From assembly GCF_001418005.1 (NCBI RefSeq), contig NZ_LIOL01000001.1, forward strand, positions 496,001 to 560,000: DNA of 64,000 bases, written 5' to 3'. Of this stretch, positions 33,591-42,283 are shown piece after piece. Source of the DNA: Chelatococcus sambhunathii. Lineage in GTDB: Bacteria > Pseudomonadota > Alphaproteobacteria > Rhizobiales > Beijerinckiaceae. The stretch's first letter is position 1; the number at the start of each line of letters is the position of its first letter. The notes beneath the pieces were generated by a model. The model was not told where the DNA came from. It saw only the letters and a list, made by a program, of their open reading frames with translations, and made no database searches. Both the position numbers and the translations under genes were made by a program.

Positions 33591-34223
33591 TCAGATATCC
33601 CGGCCGTCGACGTCCGGCGCCAGCCGCGCGACGGCGGCCTTCACCGCCTCGAGATGCGGGTGGACGGCCAGCGCCTGCCGATAGGCGCGCAGGGCGAGCG
33701 CCTTCTCCTCGTCCACCTCGAAGAGCCGGCCGAGGGCCGTCCACGCCTCGTAGTGGCGCGGTTCGCGAGCGATGGCCTGCTGCAGGTCGAGAATGGCCTG
33801 CCGGCGATCCCCCAGCATGCCGAAGAGCGTCGCGCGCTTCGCCCAGGCCTCGGCCCAGCCCGCCTCGATGACGACGACCCGGTCGAGCAATTCGATCGCC
33901 AGCGGCGGGTTGCCGGAGCGCGCGGCGACGAGCGCTCGGCTCATCAGGAGGTCGGCCGTATCGGAGCCGGAGCGCAGCCACTGGCGCTCGATGAGGCGGG
34001 CGATGCCAGCCGCCTCGGCTGCGTCACGGCTGTTGCCAAGACGCGCGAACAGCTGGTCGAGCTGGGCCGCCCGTCGCGCCGCGGGCGATACAGGCCGTTC
34101 TGCGCTCTGGGGTGGCTCCCGCGGCTCGGAGCCTTGCGACTGGGCTGCAATGCCACTCCACGGCGAAACGGCAAGGGCCATCCCCATCGAAAGAAGCACC
34201 AGCGGGCGGACTGCGCGTGTCAT
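33591..34223 (-). CDS. periplasmic TPR-repeat protein
   Basis: A 210-residue protein with a signal peptide (MTRAVRPLVLLSMGMALAVS, cut after about residue 27). The mature part carries three to four TPR-like helical pairs, clearest in WAEAWAKRATLFGMLGDRRQ and HYEAWTALGRLFEVDEEKAL. It probably acts as a protein-protein scaffold. Its position between pykA and rpmJ is common in rhizobia. The start at 34223 is chosen for the signal peptide; the frame extends 17 codons further without a good start. Confidence 0.82.
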   Translation of the reverse strand: MTRAVRPLVLLSMGMALAVSPWSGIAAQSQGSEPREPPQSAERPVSPAARRAAQLDQLFARLGNSRDAAEAAGIARLIERQWLRSGSDTADLLMSRALVAARSGNPPLAIELLDRVVVIEAGWAEAWAKRATLFGMLGDRRQAILDLQQAIAREPRHYEAWTALGRLFEVDEEKALALRAYRQALAVHPHLEAVKAAVARLAPDVDGRDI

Positions 34224-34310
34224 GCGACAGAGCCTAACGCGCCCAGGCTCCGGGGCAAAGTCCCGCGCAGACACGTCGCCGTGAATTGCAACCCGTCACC
34301 CCAACACCAA

Positions 34311-34334
34311 AAGCCCGGCGTCACCGCCGGGCTC
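34311..34334 (-). terminator. terminator of rpmJ
   Basis: AGCCCGGCG (34312-34320) pairs with CGCCGGGCT (34325-34333); on the minus strand the stem is followed by TTTTGG, 38 bases after the rpmJ stop. Confidence 0.82.
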
Positions 34335-34371
34335 TTCGTTGTTCATGCAAGACCGCCGAAGCGGCCGGGCG

Positions 34372-34497
34372 TCAGCCCTGGCGCGCCTTGAAGCGCTTCT
34401 GGGTCTTGTTGATGATGTACACGCGACCCTTGCGACGGACCAGCTGGTTGTCGCGGTGGCGCTCGCGCAGAGACTTGAGCGAATTGCGGATCTTCAT
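34372..34497 (-). CDS. rpmJ: 50S ribosomal protein L36
   Basis: A 41-residue, strongly basic protein reading [20 protein letters not shown] and ending KRFKARQG. This is the long, cysteine-free form of bL36 usual in alphaproteobacteria, standing alone rather than in the spc operon. It lies on the minus strand between tRNA-Val and a TPR gene, with its own terminator downstream. It is easy to miss because of its length. Confidence 0.95.
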   Translation of the reverse strand: MKIRNSLKSLRERHRDNQLVRRKGRVYIINKTQKRFKARQG

Positions 34498-34551
34498 CGT
34501 CCGATCTCCGTCCGGCGCGGCTCCATCGAACCTTGGCCGTCCTTCAAAAAA

Positions 34552-34626
<75 letters not shown>

Positions 34627-34712
34627 TTCGAACGACGCTTTCGCGACGTCCTCATGTGGGCCGCGGATATAGCGGCTTGCGGCGAACTGCGCAAGCCGCC
34701 CACGAAAAATAG

Positions 34713-35072
34713 TCAGGCGGCGAGCAACTTTTCCACTTCCGACACGAGTTCGCGCAGGTGGAAGGGCTTGGACAGCACCTTGGCGTCCTTCGGCGCCTGC
34801 GAATCGGGGTTGAGCGCCACCGCCGCGAAACCCGTGATGAACATCACCTTGATGTCCGGGTCGAGTTCGGTGGCCCGGCGCGCGAGCTCGATGCCGTCCA
34901 TCTCCGGCATGACGATGTCGGTGAGCAGCAGTTCGAACGGCTCCTCCCGCAGGCGATTGTAGGCCGACAGCCCGTTGTCGAAGGACACCACCTCGTAGCC
35001 AGCATTCTGCAGGGCCTTGACGAGGAAGCGCCGCATGTCGTTGTCGTCTTCGGCGAGAAGGATCTTGCTCAT
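34713..35072 (-). CDS. cpdR: response regulator CpdR
   Basis: A 119-residue single-domain receiver. It has AEDDNDMRRFLVKAL, the phospho-acceptor Asp52 in LLLTDIVMPEMDG, FITGFAAVALNPDS and Lys102 in VLSKPFHLRELV, matching CpdR closely. Unphosphorylated CpdR primes ClpXP and moves it to the pole so that CtrA and other proteins are degraded; the CckA-ChpT phosphorelay turns it off. RcdA, the next adaptor in this hierarchy, is encoded at 1.5-2.0 kb. Divergent from the amidohydrolase gene. Confidence 0.95.
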   Translation of the reverse strand: MSKILLAEDDNDMRRFLVKALQNAGYEVVSFDNGLSAYNRLREEPFELLLTDIVMPEMDGIELARRATELDPDIKVMFITGFAAVALNPDSQAPKDAKVLSKPFHLRELVSEVEKLLAA

Positions 35073-35386
35073 GGCGCACGCGTCGAAAGTGATCGGGCGG
35101 GCCGCGGGCTCGGATCTGCCGTGCCGCGCTGCCCGGACGAAAGGTTAGTGGCACGTCCGTCGTCGGACAATGCTCTGCCCGAACCGCCGACGCCGTGCCT
35201 TATCGTCTAGACACGCTCCTCGTAAAAAAGCGGTGAAAAAGGGAGCGCGGCACACCGCCGGTCACGAATCGCACGCGCTCATGGCCATGCGGCGATGGAC
35301 GACACGCCGGCAAATCGGCCACAATCATCGTTCGAGACGGCCCGCCCGCGAGGGCCGTCGTCCCCGTAGCAGCGTCGTGGTCCCCG
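35073..35386. other. intergenic region between cpdR and amidohydrolase gene
   Basis: No gene is supported in these 314 bases. The middle is locally A-rich (35225-35245). Close to the rightward gene lies an 8-bp hairpin, GACGGCCC (35336-35343) with GGGCCGTC (35352-35359), 27 bases before its start and possibly part of its leader. Divergent promoters are expected, but none matches a consensus well enough to name. Confidence 0.5.
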
Positions 35387-36277
35387 ATGTCGTCTCCGAT
35401 CGAGCCGGAACTCGCAATCCCCTTCACGGTCGTCGAACCATCCGATCAGACTGTGCCGCTTGTCTTCAACGCCCCTCACGCCGGCGCCGTCTATCCTCAG
35501 AGCTTCGTCGACGGCGCCCGGCTTGATCCACTCGCCCTGCGCCGTTCGGAAGATGCCTATGTGGACGCGCTCTTTGCCGGCATGGGCGCGCTTGGCGCCC
35601 CGATGCTCGTCGCCCGCTTTCCCCGCGCCTATCTCGACGTGAACCGCGAGCCCTATGAGCTCGACCCGCGCATGTTCGACGGCCGGCTGCCGCCCTATGC
35701 CAACACACGCTCGCTGCGCGTCGCAGGCGGGCTCGGCACCATCCCGCGCATCGTCGGCGACGGGCAGGAGATCTATCCCGGCAAGCTGCCTGTGGCCGAG
35801 GCCATGCGCCGCATCGAATGGCTCTACAAGCCCTACCATCGCGCCCTCCGCCAGATCGTGATGCGCACCCAACGCCGGTTTGGCTCGGTGCTGCTCGTCG
35901 ACTGCCACTCGATGCCCTCTTCCAGCGTGACCCGGGACGAGAATTCGCGCGCCGACATCGTCATCGGCGATCGGTTCGGCACGAGTTGCGCGGCGGCGAC
36001 CAGCGACAGGGTGGCGCAGTCCTTCGAGCGTCTCGGCTATCGCGTGGCCCGCAACCGCCCCTATGCCGGGGGCTTCATCACGGAGCACTATGGCGAGCCC
36101 GCAGCCGGCCGGCATGCCCTGCAGGTAGAGATCAACCGCAGCCTCTACATGGACGAGCGGACCATGCAGCGCACAGAGGGCTTCGCCCGCCTCGCATGCG
36201 ACATCACCGAAGTCTTCTCCCTCATCGCAGCGACGGCCTGCACGGACCTCACCGAACGGCGCCTGGCGGCTGAGTAG
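35387..36277 (+). CDS. N-formylglutamate amidohydrolase family protein
   Basis: A 296-residue zinc hydrolase of the FGase/HutG2 family, which releases formate and glutamate from N-formylglutamate, the last step of one histidine-degradation route. Family landmarks are VFNAPHAGAVYPQSF, ARFPRAYLDVNREPYELDPR, LLVDCHSMPS (metal ligands) and NRPYAGGFITEHYG. No other hut genes are near, and its steady position beside cpdR in rhizobia suggests a broader amidohydrolase role. The ATG at 35387 has no strong SD. Confidence 0.87.
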   Translation: MSSPIEPELAIPFTVVEPSDQTVPLVFNAPHAGAVYPQSFVDGARLDPLALRRSEDAYVDALFAGMGALGAPMLVARFPRAYLDVNREPYELDPRMFDGRLPPYANTRSLRVAGGLGTIPRIVGDGQEIYPGKLPVAEAMRRIEWLYKPYHRALRQIVMRTQRRFGSVLLVDCHSMPSSSVTRDENSRADIVIGDRFGTSCAAATSDRVAQSFERLGYRVARNRPYAGGFITEHYGEPAAGRHALQVEINRSLYMDERTMQRTEGFARLACDITEVFSLIAATACTDLTERRLAAE

Positions 36278-36318
36278 CGCACGCTTGCCGACAGGCCCGT
36301 CAGCCAGGCACCAGGCAA

Positions 36319-36350
36319 GAAAAAAGGCCGCACACTTGCGTGCGCGGCCC
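36319..36350 (-). terminator. terminator of the MFS gene (possibly bidirectional)
   Basis: GGCCGC (36326-36331) and GCGGCC (36344-36349) form the base of an imperfect stem; on the minus strand it is followed by at least six T residues. It lies 110 bases after the MFS stop and 40 bases after the converging amidohydrolase stop. Confidence 0.7.
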
Positions 36351-36460
36351 AAGTCTAGGGAGGAAACGCCCAAGGAGGGCAGCGGCACCGCGACGGAACA
36401 TCGCCGTACCGCACTGCAACAACATGCCACCGCACCGCACAAAAAGCAAGGGTGATTGAC

Positions 36461-37747
36461 CTATTTTTTTGTGCCCCCGGGATCGCGATCCCGGCCGGGG
36501 TGGGGGTCGTGTGCGAGGACGTAGGTAATGAGTGCGGCCGCAATTGCAAGGGCCAGCAAGGAAAAGACAGCCTTGTAGGCCTCTTGTGGATAGTGCCCGA
36601 GGGGGCCACGACCGAAGAGATCCATAAGCCGACCCGTCACCGTCTGCATCACGAAGACGCCGCCCATGGTGCCGATGTTCATCAGCGTGATGCCGCGGCC
36701 GATAAGATTTTGAGGGAAAAGAGATTTCCCGTGCGCCATGACGGGCGGCGTATAGGCCACGGCCGCCCCGAAGGCGATAAGCCAGACGAGCACCGAGACC
36801 GGGCCGAGAGGCATGAGGGCAGCGTAGGCGAGGCATGCGATGGTTGCAGAGGCGCCGAGCACGACCGGGGGTTTGTATCCGCGGAGGAGCCGATCCGCCG
36901 CGCCCCACAGGAAGAGGGCGGCGATCTGCGTCGCCGACGCCGCGAAGAGCGCGACACCGCGCCGCTCGAGGTCGAAGCCGTAGACGTCGCTCAGAAACGG
37001 GCCCGCCCACAGGCCGATGACCGTGCCGAAGGCCGCATAGCCGGTCGCGTGCATCAGGAAGAGCGGCCAGAACGAACGCACGCGCACCGCCTCGCGCACG
37101 CCGGCGAGCGCCATGCGCCAAGATTCGCGGCCAGCCCATGCGGTGACGGCGGGACCGCGCACGCCGAGGAAGACCGCGAGGCCCGCCGCCGCCGCAAAGG
37201 CCGCGACGACGAGGAAGCTCGCCCGCCAGCCGATCGATTCGGCGGCGAAGGCGAGCGGGGCGGTGGCGGCGAGCGTGCCGAAATTGCCGATGCTGAGCTG
37301 GATGCCGGTAAGGAAGGCGAAGCGCTCGGGCGGGAAGAGGCGGGCATAGATGGCGAGCGGCGCCATGAAGAAGCTAGAGCAGCCGATACCTAGGAGAAGC
37401 CGCGCGCCGACGAGCATCGTCGCGTCCCGCGCCAGCGCGAAGAGCAGGACACCGGCCACCGCGATGAGGGAACACACCAGCATGACGCGACGCGGCCCGT
37501 AGCGATCGATGGAGATGCCAACCGGGATCTGAGCGGCCGCGAAAGTCAGAAAGAAGCCGCTGGAGAGAAGCCCGAGGTCGGTGGCGGTAAGCGACAGGTC
37601 CGCGGCGAGGTTCGGCGCAATGACTCCGATGGAATTGCGCAGGAATTGACTGACACTGTAGATGCCCGCAAGCACCGCGATGAGCAGCGCCGCCTGGCTT
37701 CCCACCGGCGCCGCGCCTACGCCCGTCGGAATCTGGCTGTCCTTCAT
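36461..37747 (-). CDS. MFS transporter
   Basis: A 428-residue major-facilitator protein with 12 predicted helices. The loop 2-3 signature appears as GISIDRYGPRRVMLV (about residues 79-93), and a central cytosolic loop lies near 205-220. It resembles nitrate/nitrite- or sugar-phosphate-type MFS members only loosely, so the substrate is not assigned. The start at 37747 has GGAGGAAC 8 bases upstream, which rules out the longer frame to 37783. It is divergent from hisN. Confidence 0.87.
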   Translation of the reverse strand: MKDSQIPTGVGAAPVGSQAALLIAVLAGIYSVSQFLRNSIGVIAPNLAADLSLTATDLGLLSSGFFLTFAAAQIPVGISIDRYGPRRVMLVCSLIAVAGVLLFALARDATMLVGARLLLGIGCSSFFMAPLAIYARLFPPERFAFLTGIQLSIGNFGTLAATAPLAFAAESIGWRASFLVVAAFAAAAGLAVFLGVRGPAVTAWAGRESWRMALAGVREAVRVRSFWPLFLMHATGYAAFGTVIGLWAGPFLSDVYGFDLERRGVALFAASATQIAALFLWGAADRLLRGYKPPVVLGASATIACLAYAALMPLGPVSVLVWLIAFGAAVAYTPPVMAHGKSLFPQNLIGRGITLMNIGTMGGVFVMQTVTGRLMDLFGRGPLGHYPQEAYKAVFSLLALAIAAALITYVLAHDPHPGRDRDPGGTKK

Positions 37748-37900
37748 GCCCGTTCCTCCCGCCCTGCGCTCCACCGGACGCATGGCCTCTCGTTCGTTCC
37801 TCTCTTTCTAAACGGCTCCGCCCGCGATAAGACCCCTCTGCAACGCAGCCCTGCCCGCATGAGGTGCGAGGCTCGTGCACGGCTGGCGGAGGGGATGGGA

Positions 37901-38683
37901 ATGGCAGCGGTCGACTTCAGCGCCTTCATGGACGAGCTTGCAACCGTGTCCGGGCGCGCCATCCTGCCGTTTTTCCGCACCGCACTGATGGCGGAGAACA
38001 AGGCGCTCGGCGACAGGTTCGACCCGGTGACGGAGGCCGACCGGGCGGCCGAAGCCGCCATGCGCCAGCTCATCCGCCGGCAGTTTCCCCAGCACGGCAT
38101 CTGCGGCGAGGAATTCGGTGACGAGCGCCTGGATGCCGACTACGTTTGGGTGCTCGACCCGATCGACGGCACGCGCGCCTTCATTTCGGGTCTGCCGCTA
38201 TGGGGCACGCTGATCGGCCTCACCCACCGCAGCGCACCCGTCTACGGCCTCATGCATCAGCCTTTCACGGGCGAGCGCTTCTACGGCGGCGGCAGAAGCG
38301 CCGGCTACAAGGGCCCGATGGGTGCGCGCACGCTCAAGACGCGACGCTGCGCGAGCCTGGCCGAGGCAACCCTCTCCACCACGTCCCCCGCCCTCTTCGC
38401 GGCGAACGAGCGCCCGCGCTACGAGCGCGTCGAACGCGAGACGCGCCTCGTCCGTTACGGCTATGACTGCTACGCCTATTGCATGGTCGCGGCCGGCCAC
38501 ATCGACCTTGTCATCGAGGCCGGACTGAAGCCCTATGACATCGTCGCCCTGGTGCCGATCATCGAAGGAGCCGGCGGCGTCGTCACCAACTGGCAAGGTG
38601 ATTCGCCGGCGGCCGGGGGCGCGGTTGTCGCCGCAGGCGACCCGCGCATTCATGAGGCGGCGCTCAAGCTGCTCTCGGCCTGA
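37901..38683 (+). CDS. hisN: histidinol-phosphatase (inositol monophosphatase family)
   Basis: A 260-residue IMPase-fold phosphatase. Metal sites are GEEFGDE (about 66-72) and WVLDPIDGTRAFISGLPLWG (about 81-100), with the third aspartate in the LKPYDIVALVPIIEGAGG stretch. The GTRAFISG form is typical of HisN, which removes phosphate from histidinol-phosphate in histidine synthesis; a general inositol or nucleotide phosphatase cannot be excluded. GGAGGGG lies 8 bases before the ATG at 37901. Its 3' end overlaps the converging hydrolase gene by 34 bases. Confidence 0.9.
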   Translation: MAAVDFSAFMDELATVSGRAILPFFRTALMAENKALGDRFDPVTEADRAAEAAMRQLIRRQFPQHGICGEEFGDERLDADYVWVLDPIDGTRAFISGLPLWGTLIGLTHRSAPVYGLMHQPFTGERFYGGGRSAGYKGPMGARTLKTRRCASLAEATLSTTSPALFAANERPRYERVERETRLVRYGYDCYAYCMVAAGHIDLVIEAGLKPYDIVALVPIIEGAGGVVTNWQGDSPAAGGAVVAAGDPRIHEAALKLLSA

Positions 38684-39636
38684 TCCGGCAGCGCCCCGTC
38701 CGACCCCGGCACAAAGGCGTCGAAGGCGGCCCAGAACTGGTCACGAATGTCGTCGCGTTCCATGAGGATCTCGTGCCGGGCCCCGGGGATCACGATGGCG
38801 CGGCCCGTCTTGAGGCGGGCGGCGAAACGTTCGATCGCCGGCGTCGAGACGACCGGATCGGCCCCGGCCGCGACGACGAGCACCGGCGTCCTGATCTCGA
38901 GCACGAAGTTCGGATCCGCGAAGGCACCCATGGCGCGATAGGCTGCGTCGAGCCATGCCACCGTCGGATCGCCTATGGCGAGCGCGGGCGCCCGGGCGGC
39001 CACCTCGGCATTGCGCGCATAGCGCACCGGGTCCGACGTCAGCCGATTGCCTGCGAAGGGCTTCGTCGAGATCGACGTGGCACCGCCGCCGGGAACATAA
39101 CTCGCCCCGAAACCGCAGGCATCGAGCATCTCGGACAGGAGGCGTGCGGCACGCGGCCAGGGCACCATGGCGATGTCGATCATCGGCGCGACCGTCACGA
39201 GGCGGGCGAAGGGGGTCTTCTTCCCCCTCATGGCGTGGAGGAGGATCGTCCCGCCCATGGAATGGGCGAGCACGAAGTAAGGCGGTGGACAGCGCGGCAG
39301 GACGACCTGATCGACGACGGCCGCAAGGTCGCGCTCATAGAGGGAGAAGTCGTCGACGTGGCCTTTGCGCGGGTCGGCAAGGTCGCGCTGCGAGCCGCCC
39401 TGGCCGCGCCAGTCGAAGGCGACGACCGTAAAGCCGCGGCGGCGCAGGTCCGCCACCGTCTCGAAATATTTCTCGATGAACTCCGCCCGCCCCTGAACGA
39501 GGCAGACGGTGCCGCGGGTCCGGCGCGCTGTCGGCCGCCAGCGCACGGCCCGCAGCACGACGCCGTCGGCGGTGGTCACCGGCGTTATCACCGGCTGGCT
39601 CGGCACCGGGTTCAGCTCTGTAGCGACGAGTTCCAT
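38650..39636 (-). CDS. lysophospholipase/monoacylglycerol-lipase-like alpha/beta hydrolase
   Basis: A 328-residue S33-type (hydrolase_4) enzyme. The nucleophile elbow is AHSMGG (Ser near 134), preceded by FDWRGQGGS; the acid lies in VVAAGADPVV and the histidine in PGARHEIL. Such enzymes release fatty acids from lysophospholipids or monoacylglycerols. No signal peptide is seen, so it is cytosolic. GGAGGGG lies before the ATG at 39636. Its last 34 bases overlap the end of hisN on the other strand. Confidence 0.88.
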   Translation of the reverse strand: MELVATELNPVPSQPVITPVTTADGVVLRAVRWRPTARRTRGTVCLVQGRAEFIEKYFETVADLRRRGFTVVAFDWRGQGGSQRDLADPRKGHVDDFSLYERDLAAVVDQVVLPRCPPPYFVLAHSMGGTILLHAMRGKKTPFARLVTVAPMIDIAMVPWPRAARLLSEMLDACGFGASYVPGGGATSISTKPFAGNRLTSDPVRYARNAEVAARAPALAIGDPTVAWLDAAYRAMGAFADPNFVLEIRTPVLVVAAGADPVVSTPAIERFAARLKTGRAIVIPGARHEILMERDDIRDQFWAAFDAFVPGSDGALPDQAESSLSAAS

Positions 39637-39707
39637 CGCCCCTCCCGCCGCGGTTTGCGGCCATTCCACCCGGTTATAGCCGCTGCACCCGCCTCATCGC
39701 CACAGGT

Positions 39708-39714
39708 CTTGAAA
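39708..39714 (+). promoter_or_regulatory. possible RpoH (-35) element of hsp20
   Basis: CTTGAAA is a perfect heat-shock sigma-32 -35 element, placed about 28-35 bases before the first thermometer hairpin. The expected -10 (CCCATNT-like) is weak (CCACCAACT), so only the -35 half is clear. Confidence 0.35.
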
Positions 39715-39741
39715 GACCGCCCGGGCGCCACCAACTCTCTG

Positions 39742-39830
39742 CCGTGCAGGCCGCTGACGGCTGCACGGTGGGATGCCCGGCCGGTTCAGGCGGGCATTGT
39801 CCGCATATCGCTTCAAATGGAGGATGTGCC
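39742..39830 (+). promoter_or_regulatory. ROSE-type RNA thermometer in the hsp20 leader
   Basis: Three successive hairpins fill the leader. One: CCGTGCAG (39742-39749) with CTGCACGG (39761-39768). Two: ATGCCCG (39773-39779) with CGGGCAT (39791-39797). Three: GCATATCGCTTC (39803-39814) with GGAGGATGTGC (39819-39829) around loop AAAT, stopping one base short of the ATG. The third stem buries the SD AGGA (39821-39824) opposite the sequence TCGCT, which is the ROSE consensus U-Y-G-C-U with its bulged or syn G. In ROSE elements this stem melts at heat-shock temperature and frees the ribosome site. The fold was worked out by hand. Confidence 0.85.
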
Positions 39831-40301
39831 ATGCGTCAATTCGATCTGTCCCCCCTCTACCGCTCGACGGTCGGCTTCGACCGTCTGTTCTCGATGCTTG
39901 ATCAGGTTGCCGGCGTCGACAGCTCCCCGAGCTATCCGCCCTACAACATCGAGCGCACCGGCGAAGATGCGTATCGCATCACGGTAGCCGTCGCCGGTTT
40001 CGCCAGCGATGATCTCGCCATCGAGACGAAGAACAACACACTGACGATCCGCGGCGAGAAGAAGGTCGCCGAAGGTGCCGAGAGGCCCGAAATGCTCTAC
40101 CAGGGCATCGCGGCCCGGGCGTTCGAGCGCCGCTTCCAGCTTGCCGACCACGTCCAGGTGACCGGTGCCGCGCTGGAGAACGGTCTCCTGCACGTCGACC
40201 TCGTCCGCGAGGTGCCGGAGGCGATGAAGCCCCGCACCATCCCCATCGCGACGAAGCCGGCGAGCGTGGCCATCGACGCGAAGGTCGCGGAAGCCGCATA
40301 A
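39831..40301 (+). CDS. small heat-shock protein (Hsp20/IbpA family)
   Basis: A 156-residue alpha-crystallin chaperone that holds unfolding proteins for refolding. It starts MRQFDLSPLYRSTVGFDRLF, the class A rhizobial sHsp N terminus; the alpha-crystallin domain spans about 35-130 (YNIERTGEDAYRITVAVAGF to FERRFQLADHVQ and GLLHVDLVREVPEAMKPR), followed by the C-terminal IPI anchor (RTIPIATKP). Expression is probably controlled at translation by the ROSE hairpin directly upstream, and perhaps by RpoH. A strong terminator follows, so it is monocistronic. Confidence 0.96.
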   Translation: MRQFDLSPLYRSTVGFDRLFSMLDQVAGVDSSPSYPPYNIERTGEDAYRITVAVAGFASDDLAIETKNNTLTIRGEKKVAEGAERPEMLYQGIAARAFERRFQLADHVQVTGAALENGLLHVDLVREVPEAMKPRTIPIATKPASVAIDAKVAEAA

Positions 40302-40354
40302 CACGGCAGCCATGGTCCGCCAGAGGGACCATGGACGATCCCAGAAAACAGACG

Positions 40355-40380
40355 AGGCGCCGGGCCTTCCGGCGCCTTTT
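40355..40380 (+). terminator. Rho-independent terminator of hsp20
   Basis: AGGCGCCGG (40355-40363) and CCGGCGCCT (40369-40377) form a 9-bp stem followed by TTTTG. A further 9-bp hairpin (40310-40334, CCATGGTCC/GGACCATGG) lies between it and the stop codon. Confidence 0.85.
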
Positions 40381-40422
40381 GTCGCGTGCATTGGCAGCGG
40401 TGCATGCGGCCGGCGGCCGGCG

Positions 40423-41148
40423 TCAGAAAGGCGCGCTGGGCAGGATCTTCTCGCCAGAGGCCGGGCCGCCGATCTCATCGCCGTCATTGCCGATGACGTC
40501 GCCTGCCGGCGGCACGGGCGGCACCTCGGGCGGCGCGAGGACGACGCTCGGTCTCTCCTCAGCCTCGCCAGCCGCATCCGCCTGCCCGGAGGTCTCGGGC
40601 AGCCTCACGTCCCCGCGCGACGGCGGTAGCGGTGCGCGCAGCCCGAGCTCCTGGTCGCTAGGACGCGGCGGCGGCAGCGCCGCCATGCTCGGCTGGCGTT
40701 GCCGAAGCGGCACCGGCGCATAGATCTTGGTGCCACGGCCGGTATCGATCTCGACACCGATCTCGCCGCCGAACCTGTCGGGCGAATACGGCCGGAAGGG
40801 TTCCTCGGCCATGATGGTCGAGCGCAGCGGACGCGCATCGACGATGGCGCCCGAATAGGCGTCGATAAACAGGCGCATGCGCCAGCCATTCACGTCCGTG
40901 CCGTCGACGACGTAGAAGCCACGCGTCAGGCGCGGGCGGGAGATCTGGGCGAAGCCCTCCGAGCGCACCGAGCGCACCACCTCGCGCGGGCTCAGCGGCT
41001 CGTCGTAGACCTCCGGCGCGTAGTAGCCCTGGGCAAGAGCCACGCTCGACACCAGGGTAAGCGTCGCGACCGCCGCGAGAAGCCTGGCGGGGCGCCGCAT
41101 TGGGCGCGATCCGGCAACAGGTGCAAACACGTCATCTGCCTCGTTCAT
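40423..41148 (-). CDS. secreted hypothetical protein, Pro-rich C terminus
   Basis: A protein of about 241 residues, not assigned to a named family. A signal-like segment lies at about residues 17-40 (ARLLAAVATLTLVSSVALAQ), so a start at 41100 (MRRPARLL) would give a conventional signal peptide; 41148 is the longer ATG. The mature N-terminal part (REVVRSVRSEGFAQISRPRL, YVVDGTDVNGWRMRLFIDAY) resembles the PepSY-type pattern of small beta-alpha periplasmic inhibitors or binding domains, ending in GAIVDARPL. The last 90 residues are rich in Pro and acidic residues and probably disordered. Function unknown. Confidence 0.7.
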   Translation of the reverse strand: MNEADDVFAPVAGSRPMRRPARLLAAVATLTLVSSVALAQGYYAPEVYDEPLSPREVVRSVRSEGFAQISRPRLTRGFYVVDGTDVNGWRMRLFIDAYSGAIVDARPLRSTIMAEEPFRPYSPDRFGGEIGVEIDTGRGTKIYAPVPLRQRQPSMAALPPPRPSDQELGLRAPLPPSRGDVRLPETSGQADAAGEAEERPSVVLAPPEVPPVPPAGDVIGNDGDEIGGPASGEKILPSAPF

Positions 41149-41218
41149 TGCCACTCGTCACCCTCGTCTGTGCAACGGCATTGGGGCGGGCGTTTGGCGG
41201 CGCCGCGACAACGGCAGG

Positions 41219-42283
41219 TCAGGCGGCTGCCTGTCCGCCCGCGACGGCGAGAAAACGGTCGATGGCCGCCTCCGCCGTGTCGAAGGCCGTGACGAGACGC
41301 ACCAGCACCTCCCCCTCCCCGGCCGCAACGCCCTCCGGCAGGCTGGACGTCACCCAGGGATGGTAGAGTGCCCCGGCAGCGCGCAGCGCCTCGTCCATCG
41401 CCTGCGGCAGGAAGACGAAGATCTCGTTGGCCTCGACCGGCAGGGCGACGCGGCAGCCGAGACGCGCGAGGCCCGCAGCGAGCCTGTCGGCCGCCGCATT
41501 GGCCCGGGCCGCGAGGTCGAGCCAGTGGCCATCGGCGAGATAGGCGTCGAACTGGGCACCGAGCAGACGGCCCTTCGAGAGGAGGTGGCCGCCGCGCTTG
41601 CGGCGCTGCGCCAAGTGCGCCGCCTTGTCGCGGTCGAAGACGATCACGGCCTCCGCCGCAAGACAGCCGTTCTTGGTGGCGCCGAAGGAGAGGACGTCGA
41701 CGCCCGCGCGCCATGTCATGTCGGCAGGACTGACCCCAAGGCGCACGAGCGCATTGGCGAAGCGTGCGCCGTCCATGTGCACGCCGAGTCCGTGCCGGCG
41801 GGCGATGTCCGCGAGCGTCGCTATCTCGTCCGGAGTATAGACCGTGCCGGCCTCACTGGCCTGGGTCAGCGAGAGGGCCGAGGGAATGACCTGATGCGGC
41901 GGCCGGCCGGTCGGCGCGGCGAGATGCGCCGCGATCTCCTCCGCCGTGAGCTTGCCGAGCCGACCGGGAAAGCCGACGAGCTTGGCCCCGCCCGTGAAGA
42001 ACTCCGGCGCGCCGCATTCGTCCTCGGCCACATGCGCCTCGGCGTGGCACAGCACCGCACCCCAGGGCGGGCAGAGGGTGGCGAGCGCCAGCGCGTTGGC
42101 CGCCGTGCCCGTGGCGACGAGGAAGACCGAAAGGTCGCGCTCGAAGATCTCCTTGAGCCGCGCCTCGACGCGCGCCGTATGATCGTCCGCCCCATAGGCG
42201 CGCTGGCTGCCGGCATTGGCGGCGACGAGCGCCTCCATCACCCGCGGGCTCGCGCCCGCCACATTGTCGCTTGCAAAGTTCAT
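41219..42283 (-). CDS. ltaE: low-specificity L-threonine aldolase family enzyme
   Basis: A 354-residue PLP enzyme of the beta-eliminating lyase fold. It starts MNFASDNVAGASPRVMEALV; the PLP-stacking region is FLVATGTAANALAL and the Schiff-base lysine lies in LSFGATKNG (near 205), after HMDGARFANALVRLG. The enzyme splits threonine or allo-threonine into glycine and acetaldehyde; specificity cannot be read from sequence. It stands alone with its own upstream region, about 0.6 kb before gltB in the opposite direction. Confidence 0.92.
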   Translation of the reverse strand: MNFASDNVAGASPRVMEALVAANAGSQRAYGADDHTARVEARLKEIFERDLSVFLVATGTAANALALATLCPPWGAVLCHAEAHVAEDECGAPEFFTGGAKLVGFPGRLGKLTAEEIAAHLAAPTGRPPHQVIPSALSLTQASEAGTVYTPDEIATLADIARRHGLGVHMDGARFANALVRLGVSPADMTWRAGVDVLSFGATKNGCLAAEAVIVFDRDKAAHLAQRRKRGGHLLSKGRLLGAQFDAYLADGHWLDLAARANAAADRLAAGLARLGCRVALPVEANEIFVFLPQAMDEALRAAGALYHPWVTSSLPEGVAAGEGEVLVRLVTAFDTAEAAIDRFLAVAGGQAAA

